From positions 1 to 33,470 of the forward strand of contig SUPR01000034.1 in assembly GCA_005191425.1 (NCBI GenBank): DNA of 33,470 bases. The letters run 5' to 3'. Position 1 is the first letter of the stretch. Each line of letters begins with the position of its first letter. Under the pieces are notes generated by a model. It had not been told where the DNA came from, ran no database searches, and saw nothing but the letters and a program-made list of their open reading frames with translations. The stretch comes from Candidatus Helarchaeota ASGARD archaeon Hel_GB_B. GTDB lineage: Archaea; Asgardarchaeota; Lokiarchaeia; Helarchaeales; HEL-GB-B. A program made the position numbers and the translations under genes. Shown here in pieces: positions 1-8,610 of the stretch.

Positions 1-358
1 TTTATAAGTTTTAATTAATCTTAATTATTTTTCATAATAACGGTTTATTTTAAAAAATTATTCAATTAATTATTTCAATTCGAAAAATTTTGATTTTAAA
101 ATGGAAATTATCATATACGCAGTCTAAAACTTTCTTTTTGATATTATTCCCTACCCAATCTGATTAAATTAACTCGTGGTCTATTCTGTATATGTAAATT
201 TTGTTATTTATAATGTAGAATTTATTGTTTCAATGGTTTTAATGTATTTTTTTACTTGGATTTAAATAAGGCTAAAAATAATAAGATATTCAATTTAAAG
301 ATAAATTAATTTATAGACTTTGATTAAATTACTAAAAGAAAAATTAAAAAATAATGGT
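1..358. other. Gene-free AT-rich stretch
   Basis: No open frame with a credible start, no structured RNA and no strong repeat is visible. The stretch lies downstream of the minus-strand subtilase, so it probably holds that gene's 3' untranslated end and the flank of whatever gene precedes the window. Confidence 0.5.
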
Positions 359-1690
359 TTAAATTCCAATTATAGCGACTATCACCAGAAAAATTGCAAT
401 AATAACTAAAATTACGGTAAAACTTAGCGTTAAATGTTTTCCAGGTGCAGGCTCGGGTGTGGGTGGAGCGCCACCTTTAATTAAATTATATGCGACAAGA
501 GCATCACATCTACCAGACCCTTGAGTATTTGGATCTAACTTCAGATCAATTCCTGATTTCATAATGATTTGTTTGATTTCATGAGAACTTATTTCAGGTT
601 TAGCACATTTTAATAAAGTAGCAACTCCAGCGCAATGAGGAGTAGCCATGGAGGTCCCAGATGCAGAGGTATAATAATTATTAACAGGATGTCCCATACT
701 TGTATTTTTAGCCCGAGCTGCAACAATATTATAACCAGGGAAGCAAATATCTGGTTTTATACGTCCATCAGCAGTTGGCCCCCGGGAACTAAACCAAGCA
801 ATTCCGTCATTTTTATCTGTAGCACCAACCGTTATTACTTTTTTGGCGCATCCAGGTGTACCTACAGTTTTTGATTCTGGTCCACTATTACCTGCTGCAA
901 TACAAACTACAATTCCTTTGTCCATTGCAGCATCTACCGCTTGACAGACTGCATCAGTCCCATCGCAAGACCCAGATACATTAGCACCTAAGCTCATGTT
1001 CATAACATGGCAATTTTGTTTTGCTGCCCAATCAATCCCGGCAATTACCCCTGAAAATGACCCAGATCCATTTGATGCAAGGACTTTAGCAGCAATTAAT
1101 TTGGCTTTAGGCGCGACGCCCTTATATTTTCCTTTAGATGCAGCCCCTGTACCTGCAATAGTACTTGAGACATGAGTTCCATGTCCATTTCCATCAATAT
1201 TTTCTAAATCAGTACCTTTTTCACTGGTAAAATCAGCTTTTGCAATAACCTTATTTTTCAAGTCCGGATGTGTATCATCAATTCCTGTATCAATAACAGC
1301 CACAATTACCCCTTCCCCTTCAACTCCATCAGCCCAGATCTGTGGGACATTTAAAAGTGGGACTGATTCGGATAACATTACATGGACTTCCATATCTTCA
1401 TCAATAATTTTCACATCAGCCATTGGACTAATTGTCTCAAGTAAATCAGTAGCAGATGTTTCAACTGCAATTGCATCAATAATATCATAAACATAAAGGA
1501 CTTTAATTTGTGGATATTCCTTTTTTAATTTATCTGCAAACTTATTAGGATTTTTACATGTAATAATAGCGCTTACTTTTTCGACTTGCCCTTTTTCTAT
1601 ATCTCTAACTTCAACCCTAGCTTCTTTCTCAGCCATTTTTTGTAATTTTTCTACAAACTTTTTATTTCTGAATGCATTCAAATTTGCCAT
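359..1690 (-). CDS. Subtilisin-family (S8) serine protease with C-terminal membrane anchor
   Basis: Peptide-bond hydrolase of the subtilase family. Numbering from the ATG at 1690 (443 aa), the catalytic triad is complete: Asp134 in AVIDTGID, His170 in GNGHGTHV and Ser347 in SGTSMATPH, with the oxyanion Asn268 in AAGNSGP. Residues of about 38-105 look like an I9-type propeptide. After the protease domain come a Pro-rich linker (GGAPPTPEPAP) and one hydrophobic helix at about 420-442 that ends the protein. I see no N-terminal signal peptide: the N-terminus is highly charged. The protein therefore looks tail-anchored rather than secreted. A GTG three codons upstream (1699) is in frame, but the ATG is preferred because GTGG precedes it at weak Shine-Dalgarno distance. 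The gene stands alone, and a TATA-like TTTATAAA on the minus strand near 1761-1770 could drive it. Family call is firm; substrate unknown. Confidence 0.95.
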   Translation of the reverse strand: MANLNAFRNKKFVEKLQKMAEKEARVEVRDIEKGQVEKVSAIITCKNPNKFADKLKKEYPQIKVLYVYDIIDAIAVETSATDLLETISPMADVKIIDEDMEVHVMLSESVPLLNVPQIWADGVEGEGVIVAVIDTGIDDTHPDLKNKVIAKADFTSEKGTDLENIDGNGHGTHVSSTIAGTGAASKGKYKGVAPKAKLIAAKVLASNGSGSFSGVIAGIDWAAKQNCHVMNMSLGANVSGSCDGTDAVCQAVDAAMDKGIVVCIAAGNSGPESKTVGTPGCAKKVITVGATDKNDGIAWFSSRGPTADGRIKPDICFPGYNIVAARAKNTSMGHPVNNYYTSASGTSMATPHCAGVATLLKCAKPEISSHEIKQIIMKSGIDLKLDPNTQGSGRCDALVAYNLIKGGAPPTPEPAPGKHLTLSFTVILVIIAIFLVIVAIIGI

Positions 1691-2194
1691 ATAAACCACA
1701 AATATTAAATCTATCTAAACTACTTGACCATTAAATTACTTTAAGTATATATTCAGAATTTTTATAAACTTTAGGTATTTGACAAATTAAGTTTTTTTTC
1801 TAAATTTTAAATATTTTGATTTTTCAATTTATTCCTTGTACCTTTTTTAATTAATAGAGAACAAAATATCTGCTTTAAGTTTAATTTTTTATTTTTTACT
1901 TCAAAATTGAGAATAAAATACTTTACATTATTATTATAATATTTTTCTTTAAAATTCTCACATATTTTTTTCTTAGAATCAAAGACATGAAATATAATTA
2001 ATTTTTTATATAAATGAAAATAAAGACATGTCCGAAGATATTAAATTTGTAATTTGATGATTTGATGATTTCTTATTTTATACTTTAAAATGATTTTTGG
2101 TTATTAGTAATAAATTACAAAAAAAATATAACAAAAAACGACTATTTTTTAATTTGAACATTAATTTTAAAATTTTAATTGAGGAAGAAGGAAT
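1691..2194. promoter_or_regulatory. Divergent intergenic region, subtilase / nitroreductase
   Basis: About 500 bases without a gene between two divergently transcribed genes. On the minus strand a TATA-like stretch (TTTATAAA, about 1761-1770) sits about 75 bases upstream of the subtilase start. On the plus strand an A-rich TATA-like element (about 2115-2128) and a good Shine-Dalgarno (GAGGAAGAAGG, about 2181-2191) precede the nitroreductase. A short GATGATTT tandem duplication near 2055 is the only repeat I noticed. Confidence 0.45.
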
Positions 2195-2719
2195 ATGGAC
2201 TTCGAAAAGGTTGTTAAAAATAGATTTTCTATTCGCTCATTTAAGGAAGATAAGGTTTCAGACCAAATTATCATAGGACTATTAAATTTAGCTATACGTG
2301 CACCATCAGCTGGAAATATACAATCTTGGGAATTTATCATTATAAAAAATAGAGAAACTATAGAGAAACTTGCAAAAGCCGCTTTAAATCAAATGTTTAT
2401 TACTCAATGTAGTCATCTTATTGTAGCTTGCGCGAATCAAGAGTTATCATCAAAAATTTATGGAAAAAGAGGATGGGATTTATATTCAATTCAAGATGTA
2501 TCTGCTGCAATTATGATACTTTTATTAGGAATTACAAATGCAGAATTGGGAGCGTGTTGGGTGGGTGCTTTTAATGAAAATGAGGTGAGAAAAATTTTAA
2601 AAATTCCAGATGGCATTAAACCGGTTGCTTTAATTCCAATAGGAATCCCAACAGGAATTGAAAAAAGTGGACCAACAAGAAAAAAACTCGAGATGAAATT
2701 ACACTTTGAAACTTATTAA
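2195..2719 (+). CDS. Nitroreductase-family FMN oxidoreductase
   Basis: A 174-aa member of the FMN-dependent nitroreductase fold, which reduces nitro, quinone or flavin-like substrates with NAD(P)H. The FMN phosphate-binding N-terminal motif is visible as NRFSIRSF (residues 8-15), followed by the APSAGNIQSW motif (about 37-46), the central LGACWVGAFNE segment and the closing IPIGIPTG loop. Length is typical for the short single-domain archaeal forms. The ATG has a strong Shine-Dalgarno (GAGGAAGAAGG) about four bases upstream. It converges on the PHP gene with a gap of only four bases, so the two transcripts must overlap at their 3' ends. The physiological substrate cannot be read from sequence. 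Confidence 0.9.
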   Translation: MDFEKVVKNRFSIRSFKEDKVSDQIIIGLLNLAIRAPSAGNIQSWEFIIIKNRETIEKLAKAALNQMFITQCSHLIVACANQELSSKIYGKRGWDLYSIQDVSAAIMILLLGITNAELGACWVGAFNENEVRKILKIPDGIKPVALIPIGIPTGIEKSGPTRKKLEMKLHFETY

Positions 2720-2723
2720 TTTA

Positions 2724-3458
2724 TTATATAGAATCATTATTAAAAGGTCTTTTAAGAAGGTTCATAAATTTACAAATATATAGCCCACATCTTGAAATTA
2801 TACTATTTTTTTTACCAAATGGAATAGTCCTTCCTTTTTTAATTTCTTCAATTATTTGGTCTAATGAAATTGAGTCTAACTCAAAACCAGTAACTCCATT
2901 TCCAATGTCAAATGCCCAGTGAGCATCGCTTGAACCAATACCAGGAATATTCAAAGTGGCGGCTAGTTTCCTTGCGCGTTCATTTTTATGATAGCCAATA
3001 CTTGCGTTAAAAGTTTCAATTCCATCAAAATTTTTTTTACGAGGTATTTTTTTAATAAAATTACCATTTACACTATTTCTTGTTATATGTAAATAGGGGT
3101 GCGCAGCAATAGCAATACCACCTGCTTCGCGGATTTTTTCAATAGTTTCTATAGCAGATAGATTTGGTTCTATGTCCTCAGTAATTCCAATTGCTACAAT
3201 ATCACCATCTGCGCTGGAAATTTCCGAACCAGGTATTACTTGAAATCCATTTCTATTTTCCATTTCTTTAAGAATTTTTATACCCATTAATCCCCCTTTA
3301 ACATTGTCATGGTCAGTAATTGCAACACCATTTAACCCTTTTTTCATTGCAACACTTATAATTTTTTTAGGTGTTGCTAAAGCATCTTTTCCCCAAATAA
3401 CGTGATGGGAATAACAACTATGTACATGTAAATCAATAAATTTAAGAGGCTTTTCCAT
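2724..3458 (-). CDS. PHP-domain metal-dependent phosphoesterase
   Basis: A 244-aa PHP-fold protein. The metal ligand motifs are all present in order: HVHSCYS (about residues 11-17), TDHDNV (about 48-53), PGSEIS (about 76-81), AAHPY (about 118-122) and GSSDAH (about 194-199). Proteins of this kind hydrolyse phosphoesters, for example nucleoside 3',5'-bisphosphates or short oligonucleotides (YciV/RNase AM group), using two or three metal ions. There is no polymerase or DNA-binding domain, so it is a stand-alone PHP enzyme. The ATG lies at 3458, and the upstream gap to thiL contains the divergent promoters. The substrate is inferred only at family level. Confidence 0.9.
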   Translation of the reverse strand: MEKPLKFIDLHVHSCYSHHVIWGKDALATPKKIISVAMKKGLNGVAITDHDNVKGGLMGIKILKEMENRNGFQVIPGSEISSADGDIVAIGITEDIEPNLSAIETIEKIREAGGIAIAAHPYLHITRNSVNGNFIKKIPRKKNFDGIETFNASIGYHKNERARKLAATLNIPGIGSSDAHWAFDIGNGVTGFELDSISLDQIIEEIKKGRTIPFGKKNSIISRCGLYICKFMNLLKRPFNNDSI

Positions 3459-3671
3459 AATTTTTCAGCCATTAATTTTGGTTTTGTTAAATTATAGTTT
3501 TTAGAAATATTGTTTTAATTATAAAAATCAAGTTAATTTTTAAGTGTTTCTCAATAAATACCTTTATAATGTTAATTAAATAAAAAAAATTGAATAATTT
3601 GTAAAATTTTGTTATTATTTTTATTCAATTTTTTGTAATAAATTTTTGACAAAATTAAAGGTGAAAATTTA

Positions 3672-4688
3672 ATGAAAATATCAAATCTTAATGAGCAAAT
3701 AATTCTCAAAATTTTTAGGAAAAATTTTATTACAATGCCAAATATTTTTTTGGGAGTAAATAAGAACTTAGGAGAATTTAATGACGCAGGAGTTATAGAA
3801 TTAGATAATGGAGCGTTATTAGTTGTTACTACAGATATGATTGGGTTAAAAACGCATATACCGGATATTGCTACACCGGAACAAGTAGGAAAAAAGGCAA
3901 TTACTGTGAATGTCAGTGATTTAGCAGCAATGGGAGCAAGACCAATTGGTATGGTAATATCGGTCGGAATACCTCAAGATATAAATGTAGAATTTTTAGA
4001 AAAAGTTGCAATGGGAATGAATAAAAGTGCAGAAGAATACGGGACATGTATTTTTGGAGGAGATATTAACAAAACAGATGACTTAATAATAGCAGGGACA
4101 GCACTTGGACTAACTACTAAAAATAAATTAATTACAAGAAATAATGCAAAAATTGGAGATATAGTCTGTGTGACGGGGACTTTGGGAGATTCTGCAGCCG
4201 GGTATTTCGCATGGAAAAATAATCTTAAATTGCCAAAAAATATTCAAGATGTACTTTATCCGAAATTTTTAGAACCAATAGCTAGAATTAAAGAGTCTTT
4301 AATTTTAAAAGATCTGGGGATTGTTTCATCTTGTGGAGATATTAGTGATGGACTTGGATGGGAATTGTATAAGACAAGTCGAGCAAGTAAGGTAAGTTTT
4401 GTTATTTATGAGGAATCTCTTCCAATTCAAAATGAAGTATTTTATGTGGCAAATAAATTGAAACTTGACCCTTTAGACCTAATTTTATATTATGGAGAAG
4501 ATTTCGAATTATTATTAACTATATATGGAGATAAATGGAAAGAAAGTATTAAAAAAGCCCATAAACTCGGAGTAAATTTAATTAAAATTGGCGAAGTTTC
4601 CAATTATAAAGAAAATAATATATTATTGCGGAAAGACAACACAGAGTACAAAATAAAAAATGTTGGTTATGACCAATTCAAATCATAA
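3672..4688 (+). CDS. thiL: Thiamine-monophosphate kinase (ThiL)
   Basis: Phosphorylates thiamine monophosphate to thiamine diphosphate with ATP, the last step of cofactor synthesis. The 338-aa length and motif order match ThiL of the PurM/AIR-synthase-like superfamily: FNDAGV (about residues 36-41, usually GDDAAV), TTDM (53-56), VNVSDLAAMGARP (79-91), FGGD (128-131), VTGTLGDSAAG (about 168-178), CGDISDGLG (about 216-224) and YGEDFELL (about 268-275). The first Asp of the DDA motif is Asn here, but its partner Asp38 and the later metal ligands remain. GGTGA at about 3660-3664 is the ribosome-binding site. No thiamine riboswitch is visible upstream. A ThiL-like paralogue of other function cannot be fully excluded. 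Confidence 0.87.
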   Translation: MKISNLNEQIILKIFRKNFITMPNIFLGVNKNLGEFNDAGVIELDNGALLVVTTDMIGLKTHIPDIATPEQVGKKAITVNVSDLAAMGARPIGMVISVGIPQDINVEFLEKVAMGMNKSAEEYGTCIFGGDINKTDDLIIAGTALGLTTKNKLITRNNAKIGDIVCVTGTLGDSAAGYFAWKNNLKLPKNIQDVLYPKFLEPIARIKESLILKDLGIVSSCGDISDGLGWELYKTSRASKVSFVIYEESLPIQNEVFYVANKLKLDPLDLILYYGEDFELLLTIYGDKWKESIKKAHKLGVNLIKIGEVSNYKENNILLRKDNTEYKIKNVGYDQFKS

Positions 4689-4869
4689 TAAATTTGTAAT
4701 TAAAATTTTTCAAATTAAATTAGGAAACTTCCTTAAAGAAAATTAGAGGAGAATAATAAAAAAAAATTTTAAAAAAAATTTATTTAAATTATTTTTTGAC
4801 ATAATTTTTATTTTCTACAAACATATTTCAATTATTTTGAATAAAATATAAATTGTAAGAAAAAAGAAA

Positions 4870-5346
4870 ATGAAACAAATGAATATCAGAATACGAGAAT
4901 ATATTCCTATTGACGAGAAAAGCGTATATAAAATCAATAAAGAGACGTTAGAAGTAAGTTTTAAGTCATTATACAATATTTTTCATAGGAATAATCCAGA
5001 TTTATTTCTCGTTGCAGAAGATTTAATTTCAAATAAGATTGTCGGATTTATCCTTGTAACTATTACTAAAAAATTTGAACCAAGAGATTCAGGAATAATA
5101 TATGCAATAGCGATCAGTCCAAACTACCAAAATAAAGGAATTGGAAGAAAATTAATTGAAAAATTGTCTGAAAATCTCGTAAGAAGGAATATTTTTACTC
5201 TTTATCTTCATGTTAAAGAGTCAAATTATAAAGCGATCCAATTTTATTCTAATTTGGGGTTTAAAAAACTTGAACTGGTTAAAAAGTTTTATTCCTGGGG
5301 TGAATCAGCCTTTAGAATGAAATTAAATATTCAAAAAAATAATTAA
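4870..5346 (+). CDS. GNAT-family N-acetyltransferase (RimI-like)
   Basis: A 158-aa GNAT-fold acetyl-CoA-dependent acyltransferase. Acetyl-CoA pyrophosphate-binding motif A is seen as AISPNYQNKGIGRKLIEKL (about residues 78-96), and motif B as KESNYKAIQFYSNLGFKKLE (about 118-137). This layout matches the RimI/Ard1-like group that acetylates protein N-termini. The start may be the ATG at 4870 or the one at 4879; neither has a clear Shine-Dalgarno, and a TATA-like TTTATTTAAAT lies near 4778-4790. It is followed after 13 bases by the metallo-hydrolase, suggesting one transcript. The substrate is unknown. Confidence 0.87.
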   Translation: MKQMNIRIREYIPIDEKSVYKINKETLEVSFKSLYNIFHRNNPDLFLVAEDLISNKIVGFILVTITKKFEPRDSGIIYAIAISPNYQNKGIGRKLIEKLSENLVRRNIFTLYLHVKESNYKAIQFYSNLGFKKLELVKKFYSWGESAFRMKLNIQKNN

Positions 5347-5359
5347 TATGGGGACTTAA

Positions 5360-6058
5360 TTGAATAAGATTTTAAAAATTTATGATGGAATATATTTGAT
5401 TGGAGGGCCAGGAATTTCTGGAGATGGAGATTGTTTGATATATCTTATTTCAAGCAATGATGAATTAATATTAATCGATTCAGGGGTAGATGAAAATTCT
5501 GTTGATAATATCATAAAGAATATTAAAAAATTGAATCTTAATCCAAATAATCTTAAATATTTAATATTGACACATTGCCATATCGACCATATAGGCGGCG
5601 CATCGGCATTACAAAGAAAATTTGATATAAAAGTTGTTGCACATGAGATAGAATCTCCAATTATTGAAGGTAGAAAAAACCCAGAAAGAACTGCAGCATT
5701 TTTTTATGGAGTCGAATATGAACCATGCAAGGTAGACATTAAGTTAAAAGGAGAATTAAATATGATCGAATGGAAAGGAGATACCATTAAAATTTTATTT
5801 ACGCCGGGTCATACTCCTGGTGGTATATCGCTATATATTGATATTAATGATAAACGAGTACTTTTTGGACAAGATATTCACGGCCCGTTAATGAAAAGTT
5901 TTGGTTCCAACTTAAAAGATTATTTAAAATCAATGAATAAATTATTGAAATTAGAAGCGGACATTTTATGTGAAGGCCATTTTGGTGTTTTTGAACCAAG
6001 AGAAAAAGTGATAAAATACATTCAAGGGTATATTGAACAATATTCGCGTAAATTATAG
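5360..6058 (+). CDS. Metallo-beta-lactamase-fold hydrolase
   Basis: A 232-aa enzyme of the metallo-beta-lactamase fold, which uses two metal ions (zinc or iron) to hydrolyse esters, thioesters or phosphoesters. Signature motifs: LIDSGVD (about residues 37-43), the metal-binding THCHIDHIGG (about 70-79), FTPGHTPGG (about 152-160), FGQDIHG (about 173-179) and the final CEGHFG (about 204-209). It starts with TTG, supported by GGGG about seven bases upstream and the absence of an in-frame ATG. The last six bases overlap the convergent ubiquitin-like ORF. The glyoxalase-II-like layout fits a thioesterase or lactonase, but the substrate is not determinable. Confidence 0.9.
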   Translation: MNKILKIYDGIYLIGGPGISGDGDCLIYLISSNDELILIDSGVDENSVDNIIKNIKKLNLNPNNLKYLILTHCHIDHIGGASALQRKFDIKVVAHEIESPIIEGRKNPERTAAFFYGVEYEPCKVDIKLKGELNMIEWKGDTIKILFTPGHTPGGISLYIDINDKRVLFGQDIHGPLMKSFGSNLKDYLKSMNKLLKLEADILCEGHFGVFEPREKVIKYIQGYIEQYSRKL

Positions 6059-6229
6059 GACTTTTTCTTCATTTTTCTTAATTAATTTTATATTAGCGGG
6101 ATCAATTTGGAGGTTGAGAGTTTTAATTATTTTCTTTTTAATACTATAAATTGTGTCATTATCATCAATTTCAATTTCGATGATCCCATTGTTTTCTGGT
6201 TTTCCGAAAATTTTAAACTTGTACTTCAT
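6053..6229 (-). CDS. Small ubiquitin-like (beta-grasp) protein, C-terminally short
   Basis: A 58-aa product if the ATG at 6229 is used (63 aa from the ATG at 6244). Spacing of hydrophobic residues follows the first two thirds of ubiquitin: strand KYKFKIFG, second strand GIIEIEIDDNDTI, helix YSIKKKIIKTLNL, then the DPANIKLIKKNEEKVL hairpin. It stops where ubiquitin still has about 25 residues, so the last beta strand and the C-terminal Gly-Gly needed for conjugation are missing. The ATG at 6229 lies one base past the stop codon of the membrane-protein gene, so translation is probably coupled. The ORF end overlaps the convergent metallo-hydrolase by six bases. Fold assignment comes from pattern reading only, and gene reality is likely but not certain. 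Confidence 0.55.
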   Translation of the reverse strand: MKYKFKIFGKPENNGIIEIEIDDNDTIYSIKKKIIKTLNLQIDPANIKLIKKNEEKVL

Positions 6230-6230
6230 T

Positions 6231-7337
6231 TTATGTCGCAACATACTCCAGATAGGCTTTTTGAAATTTAATGTAAAAAGAAATTCCTAATGCAATGGAT
6301 AAAATAGAACTAAAGACATAAATCAAAAAATCAGAAATACCACTTAAAATAAGATTAGTCAGCTCGACTTCACCCCCATGCATTGCGCCCATCATTAATG
6401 TAGAAATATACCAAGTTTCATATATCCATGAAACTCCAAAAATTATAAAAAATAAGCCAATGATAGTCTTTTTCCCTTTTGAGATATAACCACCAAAAGA
6501 TTGAAGGGTATAAATTAAAGCTCCAAGGACTATTAAAAGGTCAAATATAGATATTGTGGGTATCCAGCCTCTAAAATAACTTACAGCATAGATAATTATC
6601 CTTATTGGAAGATAAAATTGATATCCAAAACAGATTAGAAAAAAACCTGAAATATATAAACTAACACTAAACATTTTTTTAAAAAGAGAAATGGTAGTAG
6701 TTATAATCGCTGTAAGAAAAATACCTAAATTAATAAAAAATAAACTATCAACTGGATAAAATGGATAGACAGTCATTACAAGAGGTTTTAATTCGGAAAT
6801 GATTGGATAAGATAAGAAAAAAAGAATAGAAATAATAACACAAAATATTATGCTAAGAGATATTTTCCATTTATAATTTGGGATACTTTCATTAATCCAT
6901 TCAGATGTAAATTTACTAAAAAAGTTTATCCCAATAGCTTGAAAAACTAACCATGCATAAACACAAATAATTACAATTATTGTAATATATATGGTAAAAA
7001 CTCTATTAATTATTTCATTAAAAAAAATAAAGAAAATTAATGTGCCAAAAATCGTAAATAGAGGAGCAATAATGCCCCGCCATTTTGATTCTAATAAAAA
7101 ATCTCTTACTTTTTCGTGAGTAAAAGAAAGTAATGCCAAAACAAAAAACGAATGAGCAAAACTTAAACCAATCATTACTGTAATAGACATAACTGCATGG
7201 GGCTTTATAACAAATAAATTAAATGAACTTATAGTTAAAACTAGTGTAATAATTATAAAAGATATTGAATAATATCTATATTCTTTACCAAAAAGAAATT
7301 TTAAACCAGAAAAAAATTTCTCAATAATAGAAGACAT
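6231..7337 (-). CDS. Multi-pass membrane protein of unknown function
   Basis: A 368-aa protein dominated by hydrophobic helices: I count about ten membrane segments, for example near residues 22-44, 50-70, 88-108, 116-136, 154-176, 195-217, 225-245, 255-280, 287-305 and 330-355. A conserved-looking polar loop (MMGAMHGGEVE, about 318-328) lies between the last two helices. I recognise no transporter or enzyme signature. An AGGA precedes the ATG by about ten bases. It is the middle gene of a three-gene minus-strand run: the coiled-coil gene ends 61 bases upstream, and the ubiquitin-like ORF begins at its stop codon. Function unknown. Confidence 0.85.
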   Translation of the reverse strand: MSSIIEKFFSGLKFLFGKEYRYYSISFIIITLVLTISSFNLFVIKPHAVMSITVMIGLSFAHSFFVLALLSFTHEKVRDFLLESKWRGIIAPLFTIFGTLIFFIFFNEIINRVFTIYITIIVIICVYAWLVFQAIGINFFSKFTSEWINESIPNYKWKISLSIIFCVIISILFFLSYPIISELKPLVMTVYPFYPVDSLFFINLGIFLTAIITTTISLFKKMFSVSLYISGFFLICFGYQFYLPIRIIIYAVSYFRGWIPTISIFDLLIVLGALIYTLQSFGGYISKGKKTIIGLFFIIFGVSWIYETWYISTLMMGAMHGGEVELTNLILSGISDFLIYVFSSILSIALGISFYIKFQKAYLEYVAT

Positions 7338-7398
7338 CTGAAATATTCCTATATTTGAATTTATTATAATCTATCTTTACTTAAGCAATACTATTTAA

Positions 7399-8322
7399 TT
7401 AAAGCAACCCACTTTTTACTAGCAATTGAAATTCTTCCAAAGTGAGGCGTTTCCCTTCTTTTACTTTTTCTAATGCTTTTTTTACTCTAGTTTCTACAAC
7501 TTCACTTATTTTATTAATGTCATTTCTTTTTTGAATTAATTTCTTTTTCAAAATTCTAATCCTAGGAATTAGCATGCTCAAATTTTCATGATTTTGATCA
7601 GCCAATTTTCTACAACTTAAAAATTTTTGGTGTGCTTTATCAGCTTCAGGTCGAATTTTAGTATCAATTTCATTATAAATATCGACCATTTTCTGATGAT
7701 GGATTTGACTTTTTTGAGCAATATTTACAATTTCTCTCTGTTTTTTCTTCAATTCTTTTTGTATTTCTTTAATTTTATTTAATTGGTCTTCGAGTTGATT
7801 CAATAAAATTAATAGGTCTTTATTACCTTCTAATGTTTTTTCTAATCGGTCAATTTGACCAATAATTTCTTTTTCTTCATTTGTATTTATAACATTGGTT
7901 TGGTATTTCCACTCGAGACTTTTAATTTGTTTTCGTATTTTCATAATTTTTTTTAAGTCTTTACTAGATATACTATCTAAATCCTTTTTTATTTGATTTG
8001 CATTTTTTTGATATTCGTCTAATTTTTCCTTTATTGCTTCTTTTTCTTTTTTTAGGTCTTTTACTTTTTTATTGAATTTGTCCCTCAATTTTTTTTCAGC
8101 TTGAGCTTGATTTAGGAGTTCTCCCACTTTAGAGTTAAGATAATCTCTTTTTTTAGCCCATTCTCTCGCTTCAGCTTGAAATTTATCCCTTTTCTCTTCA
8201 AATATTCTGGCTTTTCTTTGCAATTCTACTAATTCGACAGTAATATCATAACAATCTTCTTTTATATATATCACACTCGTATTTAAAAGACATCTATTAT
8301 GTTTGAAGTCAAATTTATTCAA
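7399..8322 (-). CDS. Archaeal coiled-coil protein (COG1340-like)
   Basis: A protein of about 300 aa, almost wholly alpha-helical and highly charged, with continuous heptad-like Lys/Glu/Gln-rich coiled coil from about residue 25 to 285. It ends in a short conserved-looking tail, GKRLTLEEFQLLVKSGLL. Length, coil extent and tail resemble the uncharacterised archaeal coiled-coil family COG1340, which has no established biochemical role. The ORF begins with TTG at 8322; a GTG at 8274 is an alternative, and neither has a clear Shine-Dalgarno. It heads the run with the membrane protein and the ubiquitin-like ORF. No SMC-type hinge or ATPase head is present. Confidence 0.8.
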   Translation of the reverse strand: MNKFDFKHNRCLLNTSVIYIKEDCYDITVELVELQRKARIFEEKRDKFQAEAREWAKKRDYLNSKVGELLNQAQAEKKLRDKFNKKVKDLKKEKEAIKEKLDEYQKNANQIKKDLDSISSKDLKKIMKIRKQIKSLEWKYQTNVINTNEEKEIIGQIDRLEKTLEGNKDLLILLNQLEDQLNKIKEIQKELKKKQREIVNIAQKSQIHHQKMVDIYNEIDTKIRPEADKAHQKFLSCRKLADQNHENLSMLIPRIRILKKKLIQKRNDINKISEVVETRVKKALEKVKEGKRLTLEEFQLLVKSGLL

Positions 8323-8530
8323 AAATATAAAATTTTTTCTACATATTGATAATTTCTCAAGTTATTCAATCTCAAAATGCCGTTTTAATTATTCTTTATT
8401 AAAATTCTAAAATTTATCATTATCTAGACTATTTAATAATTATTTTTAAATATTTTCAAACTATTATGATATAAACTATAATTAAGGCATTAATATTTTA
8501 GATTAACGACTCTCAAATCATTATAAATAT

Positions 8531-8551
8531 TATCTTAATGTGATTAAGATA
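8531..8551. promoter_or_regulatory. Palindrome beside the promoter of the 440-aa orphan
   Basis: Perfect 9-bp inverted repeat with a 3-base spacer, TATCTTAAT-GTG-ATTAAGATA. It directly abuts a TATA-like TTATATACT (8551-8559) that is spaced suitably for transcription starting near 8585. The position suits an operator for a dimeric regulator. AT-rich sequence produces palindromes by chance, so this is tentative. Confidence 0.35.
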
Positions 8552-8610
8552 TTATATACTTTTTTTAAAAATATTAGTGAGATTCATAATTAAAAAAACG
8601 AGGAATCATT

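Noticed and set aside
635..874. Plus-strand open frame of 79 codons
   Set aside because: It is antisense to the catalytic core of the subtilase, whose motifs are intact; its product has no family pattern.
2045..2075. GATGATTT tandem copies resembling a C box of a C/D guide RNA
   Set aside because: No D box (CTGA) at a suitable distance and no internal C'/D' boxes.
4746..4751. GAGGAG resembling a strong ribosome-binding site
   Set aside because: No start codon follows at a usable distance; only AATAATAA and A-rich sequence do.
6000..6055. Extension of the ubiquitin-like ORF by a frameshift near its stop codon
   Set aside because: The shifted frame gives only about a dozen extra residues, no final Gly-Gly, and runs antisense through the intact metallo-hydrolase gene.
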